Origin: Chloroflexota bacterium
Lineage (GTDB): Bacteria; Chloroflexota; Anaerolineae; Aggregatilineales; Phototrophicaceae
Assembly (NCBI GenBank): GCA_026709625.1
Contig: JAPOSR010000002.1
Location: 26,838 to 90,837, forward strand
DNA length: 64,000 nucleotides
Direction: 5' to 3'
Part shown: in pieces, positions 51,383 through 59,782 of the stretch
How the letters are laid out: the number at the start of each line of letters is the position of its first letter
How positions within the stretch are numbered: position 1 is the stretch's first letter
Notes under the pieces: model-generated
Database searches by the model: none
What the model saw: the letters and a program-made list of their open reading frames with translations, nothing else
Told to the model about the DNA's origin: nothing
Program-made: the position numbers and the translations under genes

Positions 51383-52999
51383 TTACATCCGTTCAAGATA
51401 GATCTTCCACGGTTCAATGACGCTCACATCGGGTCCGCTGTAGTATTCCTTGACATGCTCGCGGGCATTGGCGGTGCGCAGCGGTTTGCCGAAGTGCATG
51501 ATGACATAGTCGCCCTCGTAGTGTTCCTGCGCTTCGAGCGCCAGTTCACAGCGCAGCGGGTCATCGGGCGCCAGAGTCAGCGCTTCGTCGACCGCGGCTT
51601 CCAGCGCCTCGTTGTAATAGCCGTTGAGCATGGGGCTGCTGGCGACAGGTCCCGCCGAGTGTCCGGCTGCCCACATGTAGGTCGCGGCATCGGGGAAGCG
51701 GATGACCACATCATCGCGGCTCAGGTTAATCAAGTCGTAATCATCGCCAAAGCTGTTGGGGTCCTGCTGGAACTCGACATTTTCGATGCCCAGGTTCTGA
51801 CGCCAAAATTCGATGACGGCTGTCAGGGCGCGGTTGTTGAACTCGTTGCTGCCACGCGGGGTCACGCGCAGCTTGGGCAAGTTCTCGGCGCTGCCATAGC
51901 TGGATGCGGCGAGCGCGGCTTGGGCGGCTTCGACATCGTAGGGATAGCCGCTGGCGTCGGGGTTCTGGCAGGTGGCGATGTCGTCAAGGGTCTGCGTTGT
52001 CATGACGCCGCTGCCTTCGATCGGGAAGGCGGCTTGGAAGACGGCGTTCCAGTCGACCGATTTGACCAAAGCTTCGCGCACATGCGGGTCGCTGGTCGGC
52101 TCGCGCGTCGGCTGCATCCAGAAGGTGTTGAAGCCGATGGCGTCGAACTGGCGGAAGTAGTCGGGCATCTGGGCGCGCAGCACAGACGGCGCCGCTGCCA
52201 AGCTGGCGTCTATCTGGTCATTCAAAGCCATCGCGCCGATATTCGTCTGGTCGGTTACAAACATGAAAGCAACCTTGTCCAGCAGCGGACCATCCTTCCA
52301 CCATTCGGGGTTGGGGGTCATCTCAGCTGTTTGGTTGTCGGGGTCGAAGCTGGTGAGGATGAAGGGACCGTTGACGATGGGGTTGTTCTCGGGCTTCCAG
52401 AATTCATTGAAGCCGTGCTCAAGCACATCTTCGGCGCGGGCGATTGCCATGTGCGCGGTGGCGATGCGCCAGAAGAAGATCGGGTCGGGCAGCGCCAGCT
52501 CGACCGCCACAGTCGAATCATCTGGCGCAGAGAAACCGCTGACCCCGACGGTCATGGCATCGGCAGCCGCCATCTCGCGCGCCTCGGCGAAGCCAACCAC
52601 ATTGCCGAGGTAGGTGCGGATGCGCCCGACGCTGTTCAACGGCGCGGCTTGCACCTGCCAGGAATCGATGACCTGCTGCGCGGTGATGGGTGTGCCATCC
52701 GACCAACGAGCGGACGGGTCGACCGTGAATGACCAACTCCTGCTGTCTTCGCTCTGCGTCCAAGCGTTGAAATAGCCGGTCTGCAGGTTGAAGTCGACAT
52801 CAAAGTAGAGCGGCGGCACCGACTGGAATGTGATCCAGTTTTGTTGGTCGCCGCCAGCCGAGAGAATCTGAAAGCTGAAGCTCGCCACGCCCGACGAGCC
52901 GGTGGCAATGCGCAGTTCCTGGTCTTGCGCCAGCGCCCCAGTCGCGCCGAGCAATAATAGCAACGCTACAAGAAGTGTACTAAAGCATCTGCGATTCAT
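51383..52999 (-). CDS. ABC solute-binding protein family 5 (DppA/OppA type)
   Basis: A 538-residue exported binding protein with signal peptide (FSTLLVALLLLLGATGALAQ) and no lipobox cysteine. Family 5 signatures include WSFTVDPSARWSDGTPITAQ (the usual L..G..WHDG.P.TA motif), NNPIVNGPFILTSFDPDN and DPHVREALVKSVDW near residue 305. It delivers peptides or, in this group of bacteria, oligosaccharides to the two permeases downstream. The permeases and this gene appear to be one unit, but no ATPase genes (DppD/DppF) follow; they must be supplied elsewhere. It diverges from the DapA-like gene at 53179. Confidence 0.92.
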   Translation of the reverse strand: MNRRCFSTLLVALLLLLGATGALAQDQELRIATGSSGVASFSFQILSAGGDQQNWITFQSVPPLYFDVDFNLQTGYFNAWTQSEDSRSWSFTVDPSARWSDGTPITAQQVIDSWQVQAAPLNSVGRIRTYLGNVVGFAEAREMAAADAMTVGVSGFSAPDDSTVAVELALPDPIFFWRIATAHMAIARAEDVLEHGFNEFWKPENNPIVNGPFILTSFDPDNQTAEMTPNPEWWKDGPLLDKVAFMFVTDQTNIGAMALNDQIDASLAAAPSVLRAQMPDYFRQFDAIGFNTFWMQPTREPTSDPHVREALVKSVDWNAVFQAAFPIEGSGVMTTQTLDDIATCQNPDASGYPYDVEAAQAALAASSYGSAENLPKLRVTPRGSNEFNNRALTAVIEFWRQNLGIENVEFQQDPNSFGDDYDLINLSRDDVVIRFPDAATYMWAAGHSAGPVASSPMLNGYYNEALEAAVDEALTLAPDDPLRCELALEAQEHYEGDYVIMHFGKPLRTANAREHVKEYYSGPDVSVIEPWKIYLERM

Positions 53000-53178
53000 A
53001 CTTGCCCTCCATTAGGAAAATGAATGATTTGCCACGCGGCAACTGTGGCTGGGATGCAGATTTCAGCCACCCGTATTTTGCTCACTCGCGCGCAGAAAAT
53101 GCAAAAAGTCAGCACGGTGACAACAACCTTTTGTATTTGGTGGGCAATCGTGGGTAAACTGATGCCATTGTTCCCCGA

Positions 53179-54120
53179 ATGGCAGGGAGATATGTGGTGC
53201 CTGAATTATGCCTGCGCCATGGCGCGATGCCCATCATGCTGACCGCCTTTGACGAAGAGTCCCGACTCGATCTCGCGGCGATGGGCGCTATGTTGGATTT
53301 CTATGCCGCGTTGGATCTGCCCGGCGTCTTGGCGCTGGGACAAGCCAGTGAGGTGCTGCTGCTCGACGACGCAGAACGCCGCCAGGTCGCGCAATTTGTC
53401 GCCCAACACCCGCGTGGCAAGATACGCCTGGCGACAGTCGGCAACTTCGGCGCGACACTAGAAGAGCAAGCGCACAGCCTGCGGCGCGTCTATGAACAGG
53501 GCGCGGATGTCGCGGTGGTGGCACTGTCATTGCTGCCCAGCGCGGAAGACATGGGCGCGCAACTGTTGGAGATCGCTGACCGTCTGCCTGCGCATGTGCG
53601 CCTCGGCATCTATGAACTGCCCGAGCCAGAGCACCGACTCCTGACGCCAGCGGAAGTCGGTGAAGCCGCAGCCAGCGGACGCTACTTCTTCATGAAAGAG
53701 ACCAGCCGCCAGTTGGAGGCATTCTGCGCCAAGCTTGCCGCCAGCGCCGGACGCCCCCTCAAGATATACCAAGCCAATTTGCAGATGCTGCCAGCCTCCA
53801 TGGCTGCGGGCGGCAGTGGATTCTGCGGCTGGATGCCCATTGTCGCGCCCGAACTGTGCGCCCAGGTCTGCGATATGTCGCTGCCGGCGGAAGTGCGCGT
53901 CGCGGCACAAGAGGCGCTGTTGTCCTTCTATGATGTCATGGTCGCGCATGGCTTCCCCGCCAGCGCAAAACATATTCTGGCGCTGCGTGGCCTGCCTATC
54001 GCCCCCTACAGCCGCGCCCCTGCCGCCCAAACTTTCTTCCAGCGCGAAACAGCCGAGCTAGACGACTACATCGCGCGCGAAAATCCTTTCGCCGGCATCA
54101 GCCCCACCCGCGAATCCTGA
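53179..54120 (+). CDS. DapA/NanA-family aldolase (second copy)
   Basis: A 313-residue member of the same family as 48281-49228, with the Schiff-base lysine in RYFFMKETSRQ and the tyrosine in RLGIYELPEPE. The carboxylate-binding loop is ALGQASEVLLL, different from the GNGHTGE loop of the first copy, so the substrates probably differ. Start ATG 53179 is about 18 nt after a TAAACT box (53155-53160, with TTGTAT 18 nt further upstream), so the leader would be very short. Forms an operon with the enolase-superfamily gene 7 nt downstream. Confidence 0.82.
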   Translation: MAGRYVVPELCLRHGAMPIMLTAFDEESRLDLAAMGAMLDFYAALDLPGVLALGQASEVLLLDDAERRQVAQFVAQHPRGKIRLATVGNFGATLEEQAHSLRRVYEQGADVAVVALSLLPSAEDMGAQLLEIADRLPAHVRLGIYELPEPEHRLLTPAEVGEAAASGRYFFMKETSRQLEAFCAKLAASAGRPLKIYQANLQMLPASMAAGGSGFCGWMPIVAPELCAQVCDMSLPAEVRVAAQEALLSFYDVMVAHGFPASAKHILALRGLPIAPYSRAPAAQTFFQRETAELDDYIARENPFAGISPTRES

Positions 54121-54127
54121 GATCCGC

Positions 54128-55294
54128 ATGAAAATTACTGGCATCGCCGAACGCGTTGTGCCCATCAAATCCGCCATCCGCAATGCCTTCATCGATTTTT
54201 CGCAAATGACGGTCTCGGTAGTGGGCATTCGCAGCGACATCAAACGCGCTGGCAAACCGCTCATCGGCTATGGATTCAATTCCAACGGGCGCTATTCTCA
54301 GAGCGGCCTATTGCGCGACCGCTTTATCCCGCGCTTGCTCAATGCGCCGCCAGACGCGCTGTTGACGGACGATGGAGATAACTTCGACCCCGCCAAAGCC
54401 TGGGATATCATGATGGCCAACGAGAAGCCGGGCGGGCATGGCGAACGGTCGGTGGCGGTGGGCGTGCTGGATATGGCGCTTTGGGACCTGGTCGCCAAGA
54501 TCGAAGGGCTGCCGCTGTATCGACTGCTGGGCGAGCGCTATCGGAATGGGAAAGTCGACAAAGATGTCTTTGTGTATGCGGCTGGCGGATATTACTACCC
54601 TGGCAAAGACCTAGTCGCGCTGCAGGATGAGCTAAAAAGCTACCTCGACATGGGCTACACCACGGTCAAGATCAAGATCGGTGGCGCATCGCTGGACGAA
54701 GACTGCCGCCGCATTGAAGCTGCGCTGGCTGTCCTTGGCGAAGATGGCGCGCTGGCTGTCGATGCCAACGGGCGCTTCACCCTCAAGCAGGCGCTTGACT
54801 ATGCCGAGTCCTTGGAAGCCTACGACTTGTTTTGGTACGAAGAGCCGGGTGATCCGCTGGATTACCGCTTGAATGCTGCGCTGGCCAGCGTGACGAGCTT
54901 GCCGTTGGCCACGGGCGAAAATCTGTTCTCGACCCTAGACGCGCAAAATCTCGTCCGTTATGGCGGCATGCGGCCTCGGCGCGACTTTTTGCAGATGGAC
55001 CCAGCGCTGAGTTATGGCTTGGTCGAATACCTGCGCCTGCTGGATATGCTGGCGGCGCATGGCTGGTCGGCGCGGCGCTGCATTCCGCATGGCGGGCACC
55101 AGTTCGCCTTGCACATCGCGGCTGGGCTGGGCTTGTATGGCAACGAGTCTTATCCGCATGTCTTCCAGCCCTTCGGCGGCTTTGGCGATGACATCCCGGT
55201 GCGCGACGGGCGCATCCAACCGCCGCAGACGCCCGGCATCGGCATGGAGCGCAAAGCCGATTTGCTGCCCGAACTGGAGCAGCTCTTTGCCTGA
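54128..55294 (+). CDS. Mandelate racemase/enolase superfamily protein (sugar-acid dehydratase type)
   Basis: A 388-residue enzyme. The KXK motif (TTVKIKIGG), the metal ligands DANGR, YEEPGDP and TGEN, and the C-terminal histidine in CIPHGGHQF identify the superfamily and resemble D-galactonate/gluconate/tartrate-type acid-sugar dehydratases. It abstracts the alpha proton of a carboxylate with Mg2+. The pairing with a DapA-family lyase 7 nt upstream fits a dehydratase-aldolase route yielding pyruvate. Confidence 0.9.
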   Translation: MKITGIAERVVPIKSAIRNAFIDFSQMTVSVVGIRSDIKRAGKPLIGYGFNSNGRYSQSGLLRDRFIPRLLNAPPDALLTDDGDNFDPAKAWDIMMANEKPGGHGERSVAVGVLDMALWDLVAKIEGLPLYRLLGERYRNGKVDKDVFVYAAGGYYYPGKDLVALQDELKSYLDMGYTTVKIKIGGASLDEDCRRIEAALAVLGEDGALAVDANGRFTLKQALDYAESLEAYDLFWYEEPGDPLDYRLNAALASVTSLPLATGENLFSTLDAQNLVRYGGMRPRRDFLQMDPALSYGLVEYLRLLDMLAAHGWSARRCIPHGGHQFALHIAAGLGLYGNESYPHVFQPFGGFGDDIPVRDGRIQPPQTPGIGMERKADLLPELEQLFA

Positions 55295-55352
55295 GCGCAT
55301 CACTCCTGCCGCTTTTATTATAGATTTCAGCGCGGCGACCTTGCGGGCGGGC

Positions 55353-55358
55353 TATAAT
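55353..55358 (+). promoter_or_regulatory. -10 box before the isomerase operon
   Basis: Perfect TATAAT. A TTG in frame with the isomerase gene lies 8 nt after it (55367), and the AGGAGG ribosome site and ATG (55394) follow. Hence either a leaderless TTG or the SD-led ATG start is possible. Confidence 0.6.
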
Positions 55359-55393
55359 AAGCGCATTTGACAAGCGTATTCAGGAGGCGCGAC

Positions 55394-56182
55394 ATGACAG
55401 ATTGGAGAAAGCGCATCGCCATAATCAGCGACGAAGCTGCCGACTCTTTCGCCGAGGCGGTTGGTTTCTGCCTGCCGCTGGGCATCCGCGCTTATGAACT
55501 GCGCAAGCTGGAAGGCGGCCGCTTTCCGCATGTGACCGAGAGTGCCATTGAAGAAGTCGCCGAGACGGTCTCTCGCCACGAACTTGAACTCATCGGCGTC
55601 AGCCCTGGCTTTTTCAAAGGTCCGCTGGATGCCGAGGTCATCGCCCGCACCTTTGATCATGATCTGCCCTTGGCATTCCGCTTGATGGAGCGCCTGGGGC
55701 TGCGACAGATGACGCTGTTCACCTTCCGCCGCGGAAATCGCGACGAAGCCATCCCCGACGAGATCTATGAGCACCTGGGACGCGCCGTCGAACTTTGCGC
55801 TCGCGAAGGCATCGAGGTGCTGTTGGAAAATGCCTCGAGCATCTACAGCGACACGGGCGCAAACCTGGCAACCATCGCGCGTGCACTGGGATTGGGCATC
55901 GTGTGGGATCCGTGCAATGCCGCCCAGTCTGGCGAACTGGCATTTCCTGATGGCTATCGGCAAGTGCGGGAGGCGCTGGCGGCGGTGCACTTCAAAAACT
56001 GGTCGCAGGAGCAGGGCGTGGTGGCGATCAACGCCGGCATTGTCGATATGGCTGCGCAAGTTCGAGCGCTGCAGGCGGATGGCTATGCTGGCTACTACAC
56101 ATTAGAGCCGCACCAGTGGCATGACCGCAAAAATGCCGTGCGCAACAACCATGAACAGCTGCTGGCGCTCCTCGAAGGCTAG
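55394..56182 (+). CDS. Sugar phosphate isomerase/epimerase (xylose-isomerase-like barrel)
   Basis: A 262-residue TIM-barrel protein. Metal-binding acids appear in VLLENASSIYSD and LGIVWDPCNAAQSGE, and a His in AVHFKNWSQEQG, in the pattern of the AP-endonuclease-2/xylose isomerase-like family. It would isomerise or epimerise a ketose or hydroxypyruvate derivative. ATG 55394 with AGGAGG is preferred. Followed by a Gfo/Idh gene with 26 nt gap, then an amidohydrolase. Confidence 0.86.
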   Translation: MTDWRKRIAIISDEAADSFAEAVGFCLPLGIRAYELRKLEGGRFPHVTESAIEEVAETVSRHELELIGVSPGFFKGPLDAEVIARTFDHDLPLAFRLMERLGLRQMTLFTFRRGNRDEAIPDEIYEHLGRAVELCAREGIEVLLENASSIYSDTGANLATIARALGLGIVWDPCNAAQSGELAFPDGYRQVREALAAVHFKNWSQEQGVVAINAGIVDMAAQVRALQADGYAGYYTLEPHQWHDRKNAVRNNHEQLLALLEG

Positions 56183-56208
56183 CCCAACGGAAGCACAAGG
56201 AGGGTGGG

Positions 56209-57258
56209 ATGAGAGAGGCAGCAGGCGGGTCAATCCGCTCTATCATCGTGGGCGCTGGCGGCGTAACCCGCTCGATGCTGCGCTCGCTGACGCAGAAGCC
56301 CTGGCACGAAATCGCGGCAGTTGTCGACACCAACCCAGCCGCTTTGCAGCGCGCGGCGGACGAATATGGCTTGCCGGAGTCTGCGCTCTTCAACGATCTG
56401 GACGTGGCGATCCAGCAGATACCAGCCGATGTCGCGCTCATCAATACGCCATCCGAGCTGCATCACAGCCAAACAAAGACAGCGCTGCTCGGCGGACTTT
56501 CGCCTTTGGTCGCCAAGCCGCTGACCAACAACTATGCCGACTCCTGCGCGTTGGTCGATCTGGCGGCGGAGAACGGGTTGCGGCTCTGTGTCGGACAGCA
56601 GATGCGCTACTTTCGTCATTATCAGGTTGTCGGCGAATTTGTTGCGAGCGGCGAGATGGGCAGCATCGAGCAGATCTTCTTTTTCAACGCCAAGCCGCGT
56701 CACCAAGCCAAAAACCTGGCGGGATTCGACCAGCCGGCGCTGTGGGAGATGACCTGCCACCACTTGGACTGCCTGTTTGGCATCTTGCCGATGCTCGTGC
56801 CTGATTCCATTGTCTGCGATGGCTTTATGCCCAGTTGGTCGGTTTATGACAGCGCCTGCATGATCAACGCGCTGCTGCGCTGCCAGGGCGGGGCGCGCCT
56901 GCTCTATCATGCTGGTTTTTCATCGCAGTCGGATTGTTATGAGCTGCGGCTGGAGGGGTCGCGCGGGGCGCTGCGCTGCCGCGGCTTGCACATGTCAAAA
57001 GATCAAATGACTTATGAATTTGCCCGTCGCGGCGAATCGTTCTCAGAAATCGACCTCAACCAGGGGCGAGCGCCCACCCAGCCTTGGTCGCTGTTCTTTG
57101 ACCGCTGGCGCGATTATCTGCGCGGCGGCACAGAGCCACATTTCAGCGGACGCAAGAACCTGCGCGTGCTGGCAGTCATCCAGGCAGCCATCGAGTCGCT
57201 CGTCAGCGGCGCATTTGTCGATATTGCTGATCCACTGCGTCAAGAAAGCGCTGTATGA
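56209..57258 (+). CDS. Gfo/Idh/MocA family oxidoreductase
   Basis: A 349-residue dehydrogenase: Rossmann start SIIVGAGGVTRSMLRSLTQK, then the triad region PLVAKPLTNNY, in which the lysine-proline is retained (AKP instead of EKP), and the C-terminal domain with EMTCHHLDCLFGIL, where the conserved histidine lies. GGAGGG precedes the ATG. Its stop overlaps the amidohydrolase start (ATGA), so the two are coupled. Confidence 0.88.
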   Translation: MREAAGGSIRSIIVGAGGVTRSMLRSLTQKPWHEIAAVVDTNPAALQRAADEYGLPESALFNDLDVAIQQIPADVALINTPSELHHSQTKTALLGGLSPLVAKPLTNNYADSCALVDLAAENGLRLCVGQQMRYFRHYQVVGEFVASGEMGSIEQIFFFNAKPRHQAKNLAGFDQPALWEMTCHHLDCLFGILPMLVPDSIVCDGFMPSWSVYDSACMINALLRCQGGARLLYHAGFSSQSDCYELRLEGSRGALRCRGLHMSKDQMTYEFARRGESFSEIDLNQGRAPTQPWSLFFDRWRDYLRGGTEPHFSGRKNLRVLAVIQAAIESLVSGAFVDIADPLRQESAV

Positions 57259-58232
57259 GCCTAGTCATCGATTGTCAAAGTCACATTTTTCCGCGTGACT
57301 ATGCCGAATTGCTGCTGAGAAATCGTGGCAGCCTGCGCGCGACCGGCGGCGATGGCGTCTATGTGATCGACTATGGCACGCAGCGCTTTCGCTTGTCGCT
57401 GGACGAGTATCGCCCGGCGCGCAAGTTGGCGGACATGGACCGCTGCGGCGTGGATATCAGCCTGCTCAGCGTCAACATCCCCAGCCCCGACCTGCTGGAT
57501 GAAGAACTGGCTGTGGCTGGCGCGCGCATCTGCAACGATGCCATCGCCGAGCTTTGCGCCCATCATCCACACCGTTTCGCTGGCATCGCCTCATTGCCGC
57601 TGAATGATTTGCCGGCTGCGCTTGACGAGCTGCACCGCGCTGTGCACGAACTGGATTTGCGGGGCGTCTTCACCCCTTCGCACATCAACGGCGCGCCGCT
57701 GGACGACCCGCGCTTCGATCCGCTGTATGCCGAATGCGCCGCGTTGGACCTGCCGCTGGTGCTGCACCCCAGCGTGCCGACCTGGGGGCAGGCCATCCAA
57801 GCGCACAGCATGATTCCCATGTTTGGCTTCATGGTCGATACTTCCATCGCCATGCTGCGGCTGATATTGGGTGGCGCAATGGAGCGGCATCCGCAGTTGA
57901 TCGTGGTGCACCCGCATGCTGGGGGCGTTTTGCCTTATGTGATGGGGCGCGTTGTCGAGCAAACCGAAGTCAAACGCCGCGGCCGCGAGCAGATCACGCA
58001 GTCGCCTCGTGAGACTTATCGGCGCGTCTATTTGGATACTGTTTCGCCCGATGCGCTGGCGCTGCAATATGCGCTGGACTTCGCCGGGTCCGACCGCTTG
58101 CTCTTTGGCAGCGATCATCCCTGGGTCAGCATCGATGTCATGCTGGATTATGCGCGGGCAACCAAGTGCAGCGAGGCGGAAATGCGCAAAATCCTGGGCG
58201 AGAATGCGCAGCAGCTGTTTGGAATCGTTTAA
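57255..58232 (+). CDS. Amidohydrolase 2 family (ACMSD/OMCD-like) hydrolase or decarboxylase
   Basis: A 325-residue metal-dependent TIM barrel. It has metal ligands at the first strand (DCQSHIFP), LVLHPSVPTWG, IVVHPHAGGVLPYV and the late LLFGSDHPWVS with the catalytic Asp, which is the order seen in the ACMSD family of decarboxylases and lactone hydrolases. Last regular gene of the operon begun at 55394. The reaction may be lactone hydrolysis in sugar-acid metabolism. Confidence 0.88.
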   Translation: MSLVIDCQSHIFPRDYAELLLRNRGSLRATGGDGVYVIDYGTQRFRLSLDEYRPARKLADMDRCGVDISLLSVNIPSPDLLDEELAVAGARICNDAIAELCAHHPHRFAGIASLPLNDLPAALDELHRAVHELDLRGVFTPSHINGAPLDDPRFDPLYAECAALDLPLVLHPSVPTWGQAIQAHSMIPMFGFMVDTSIAMLRLILGGAMERHPQLIVVHPHAGGVLPYVMGRVVEQTEVKRRGREQITQSPRETYRRVYLDTVSPDALALQYALDFAGSDRLLFGSDHPWVSIDVMLDYARATKCSEAEMRKILGENAQQLFGIV

Positions 58233-58268
58233 TCAAGAATGAACAGACTGTATTGAGGGAGAAAAATC

Positions 58269-58475
58269 ATGCGTCTCTTCGACTATCCCGAGGCTGTATC
58301 GGGCTGGGAAGCGACATTCACCCGCTATGCCATGCTCAAAACCGACTATGGGGCGGAGAGCGTCGCCGACAAAATGGCGGAAATCTAGGCGGCGCTGCAA
58401 AAATTGCTGAAAGCGGCTGGCGCGGGGCTGAACGGCGTCAATGACGCGGCGATTCCGCGCTTCTCAATCATATAG
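58269..58475 (+). pseudogene. Small ORF split by an in-frame amber codon
   Basis: With a GAGGGAG site, an ATG at 58269 opens a frame of 39 codons ending KMAEI, then TAG at 58386-58388, after which the same frame continues for 28 codons (AALQKLLKAAGAGLNGVNDA ...) to a second TAG at 58473. Both parts have a protein-like composition and the second is amphipathic. The simplest reading is a point mutation or sequencing error in a 68-residue gene; readthrough is an alternative. No family is recognised. Confidence 0.5.
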
Positions 58476-58506
58476 CTGCGCCAGCCAGCCGGCCTTGCCA
58501 TTGATT

Positions 58507-58528
58507 GCGGGCAACAGCCTTTGCCCGC
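58507..58528. terminator. Hairpin between convergent genes
   Basis: GCGGGCAA, loop CAGCCT, TTGCCCGC is a perfect 8-bp stem located directly at the end of the aminotransferase gene and downstream of the amidohydrolase operon. It has no T-run, so it may stop or slow transcription from either side only partly. Confidence 0.5.
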
Positions 58529-58529
58529 C

Positions 58530-59651
58530 TCAGAGCAAGCGGTCGTGAATGAATTGCTCGAATGGCTCAAAAGCCTGGGGCAGGCTGCGTCGGCCAAAGC
58601 CCAGGCGAAAGTAGTTGCCGGCGAAGCGCATGATATTGCCTGGCAGCGCCATCACGCCTTGTTCGTTAACGATCGCTTCGGCAAATTCGCTGACGGGCAT
58701 ATCGGCTTTCAGCTCAGCCAGCGATATCGTGCCACAGCGCGGATAGTCCACCCAAAACAAGTCTGGATAGCGCCCGAAGAAGGCTTTTGCGCTGATGATG
58801 TTCCGCTGGACGATGTCGATGGCGCGCGCCGCTAGCGCCTGCCAATTTTCTAGCGCGATGACCGCCAGGATCTCGCCAGGGGCGCTCGCGCAGATGGTCG
58901 TGTAGCTCTTGAGCTCCTGGCATTCGTTCAGCAGTCGCTCGTCCCGCGAAATCAGCCAGCCTGTCCGCAGGCCGGGCGCGCCAAAGCACTTCGATAACCC
59001 GCCCAGCGCGACCGCCTTTTCATAGACTTCGCAGGCCGAGGGCAGGCGCGCGGCAGGGTCCTGCTCGGCAAATCGGTAGATCTCGTCTGAAAACAGCAGC
59101 AAGCCGCGGGCGCTGGCGAGCTCAACAATGCGCGCGAAGTCGGCATGGCTGGGCAGGCAGCCGGTCGGGTTGTGCGGGAAGTTGATGATCAACATGCGCG
59201 TATCGGGGCGGATGAGCGCCGCCAGTTCGTCGACATCAAATGCCCAGCCGTCGTCTGTGCGCCGCGGCTGCCAATACGATAGCTCGCAGCCTTTCACGCG
59301 GGCGATTTCATAGAGCGATTGAAACGCGGGATAGATGGCAACCACATGGTCGCCGGCTTCCAGCAGCGCGTTCATCGCCAGGAAGATGCCTTCTTCTGGC
59401 ACGACTCCCAGCGCCTGCCGCGGCTCGATGCCCTCGTGCATATCGGCGATGGCGGCCAGTAGCTCAGGGTGTCCCTGCGACTCGGTATAACCCAGCCACA
59501 GGCTCTCGAATTGCTGGCGGCGCGCCGGGCTGGCATATTCCAGCAGCTCGGGCAGCGTCAGCGGCTCACAATCCGACGCGCTGAGCTGATAAGGCGAGCT
59601 GAACTCGTACTGGCGGAAGAAGTTTTCGATTTCGAAGGGCGGATAATTCAT
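58530..59651 (-). CDS. PLP-dependent aminotransferase, class I/II
   Basis: A 373-residue fold-type I enzyme. Visible are the substrate site YTESQGHPELLAAIA, the AIYPAFQSLYE segment, NFPHNPTG (Asn ligand of PLP), FSDEIYRF (Asp), the Schiff-base lysine in GGLSKCFGAPGLRTGW, and the C-terminal arginine FRLGFGRRSL. It transfers amino groups between an amino acid and a 2-oxo acid. ATG 59651 with AAAGG is preferred over the in-frame GTG at 59663. Monocistronic. Confidence 0.9.
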   Translation of the reverse strand: MNYPPFEIENFFRQYEFSSPYQLSASDCEPLTLPELLEYASPARRQQFESLWLGYTESQGHPELLAAIADMHEGIEPRQALGVVPEEGIFLAMNALLEAGDHVVAIYPAFQSLYEIARVKGCELSYWQPRRTDDGWAFDVDELAALIRPDTRMLIINFPHNPTGCLPSHADFARIVELASARGLLLFSDEIYRFAEQDPAARLPSACEVYEKAVALGGLSKCFGAPGLRTGWLISRDERLLNECQELKSYTTICASAPGEILAVIALENWQALAARAIDIVQRNIISAKAFFGRYPDLFWVDYPRCGTISLAELKADMPVSEFAEAIVNEQGVMALPGNIMRFAGNYFRLGFGRRSLPQAFEPFEQFIHDRLL

Positions 59652-59782
59652 TTTGCCTTTCACCTCGCGCTACACGAATTAATGCGCTGGTCGGATTTCC
59701 AGCAGACTTCTTTTCCGACTCCTTCGATTGGCGCCCATGACCAGCGTGATTCTGCTCACCGGTCTCTCCCGCGCAGTTAGGC

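Noticed and set aside
53155..53250. Leaderless TTG mini-ORF at 53168 before the second DapA-like gene
   Set aside because: Overlaps the gene by too much and uses TTG; could equally be a very short 5' leader.
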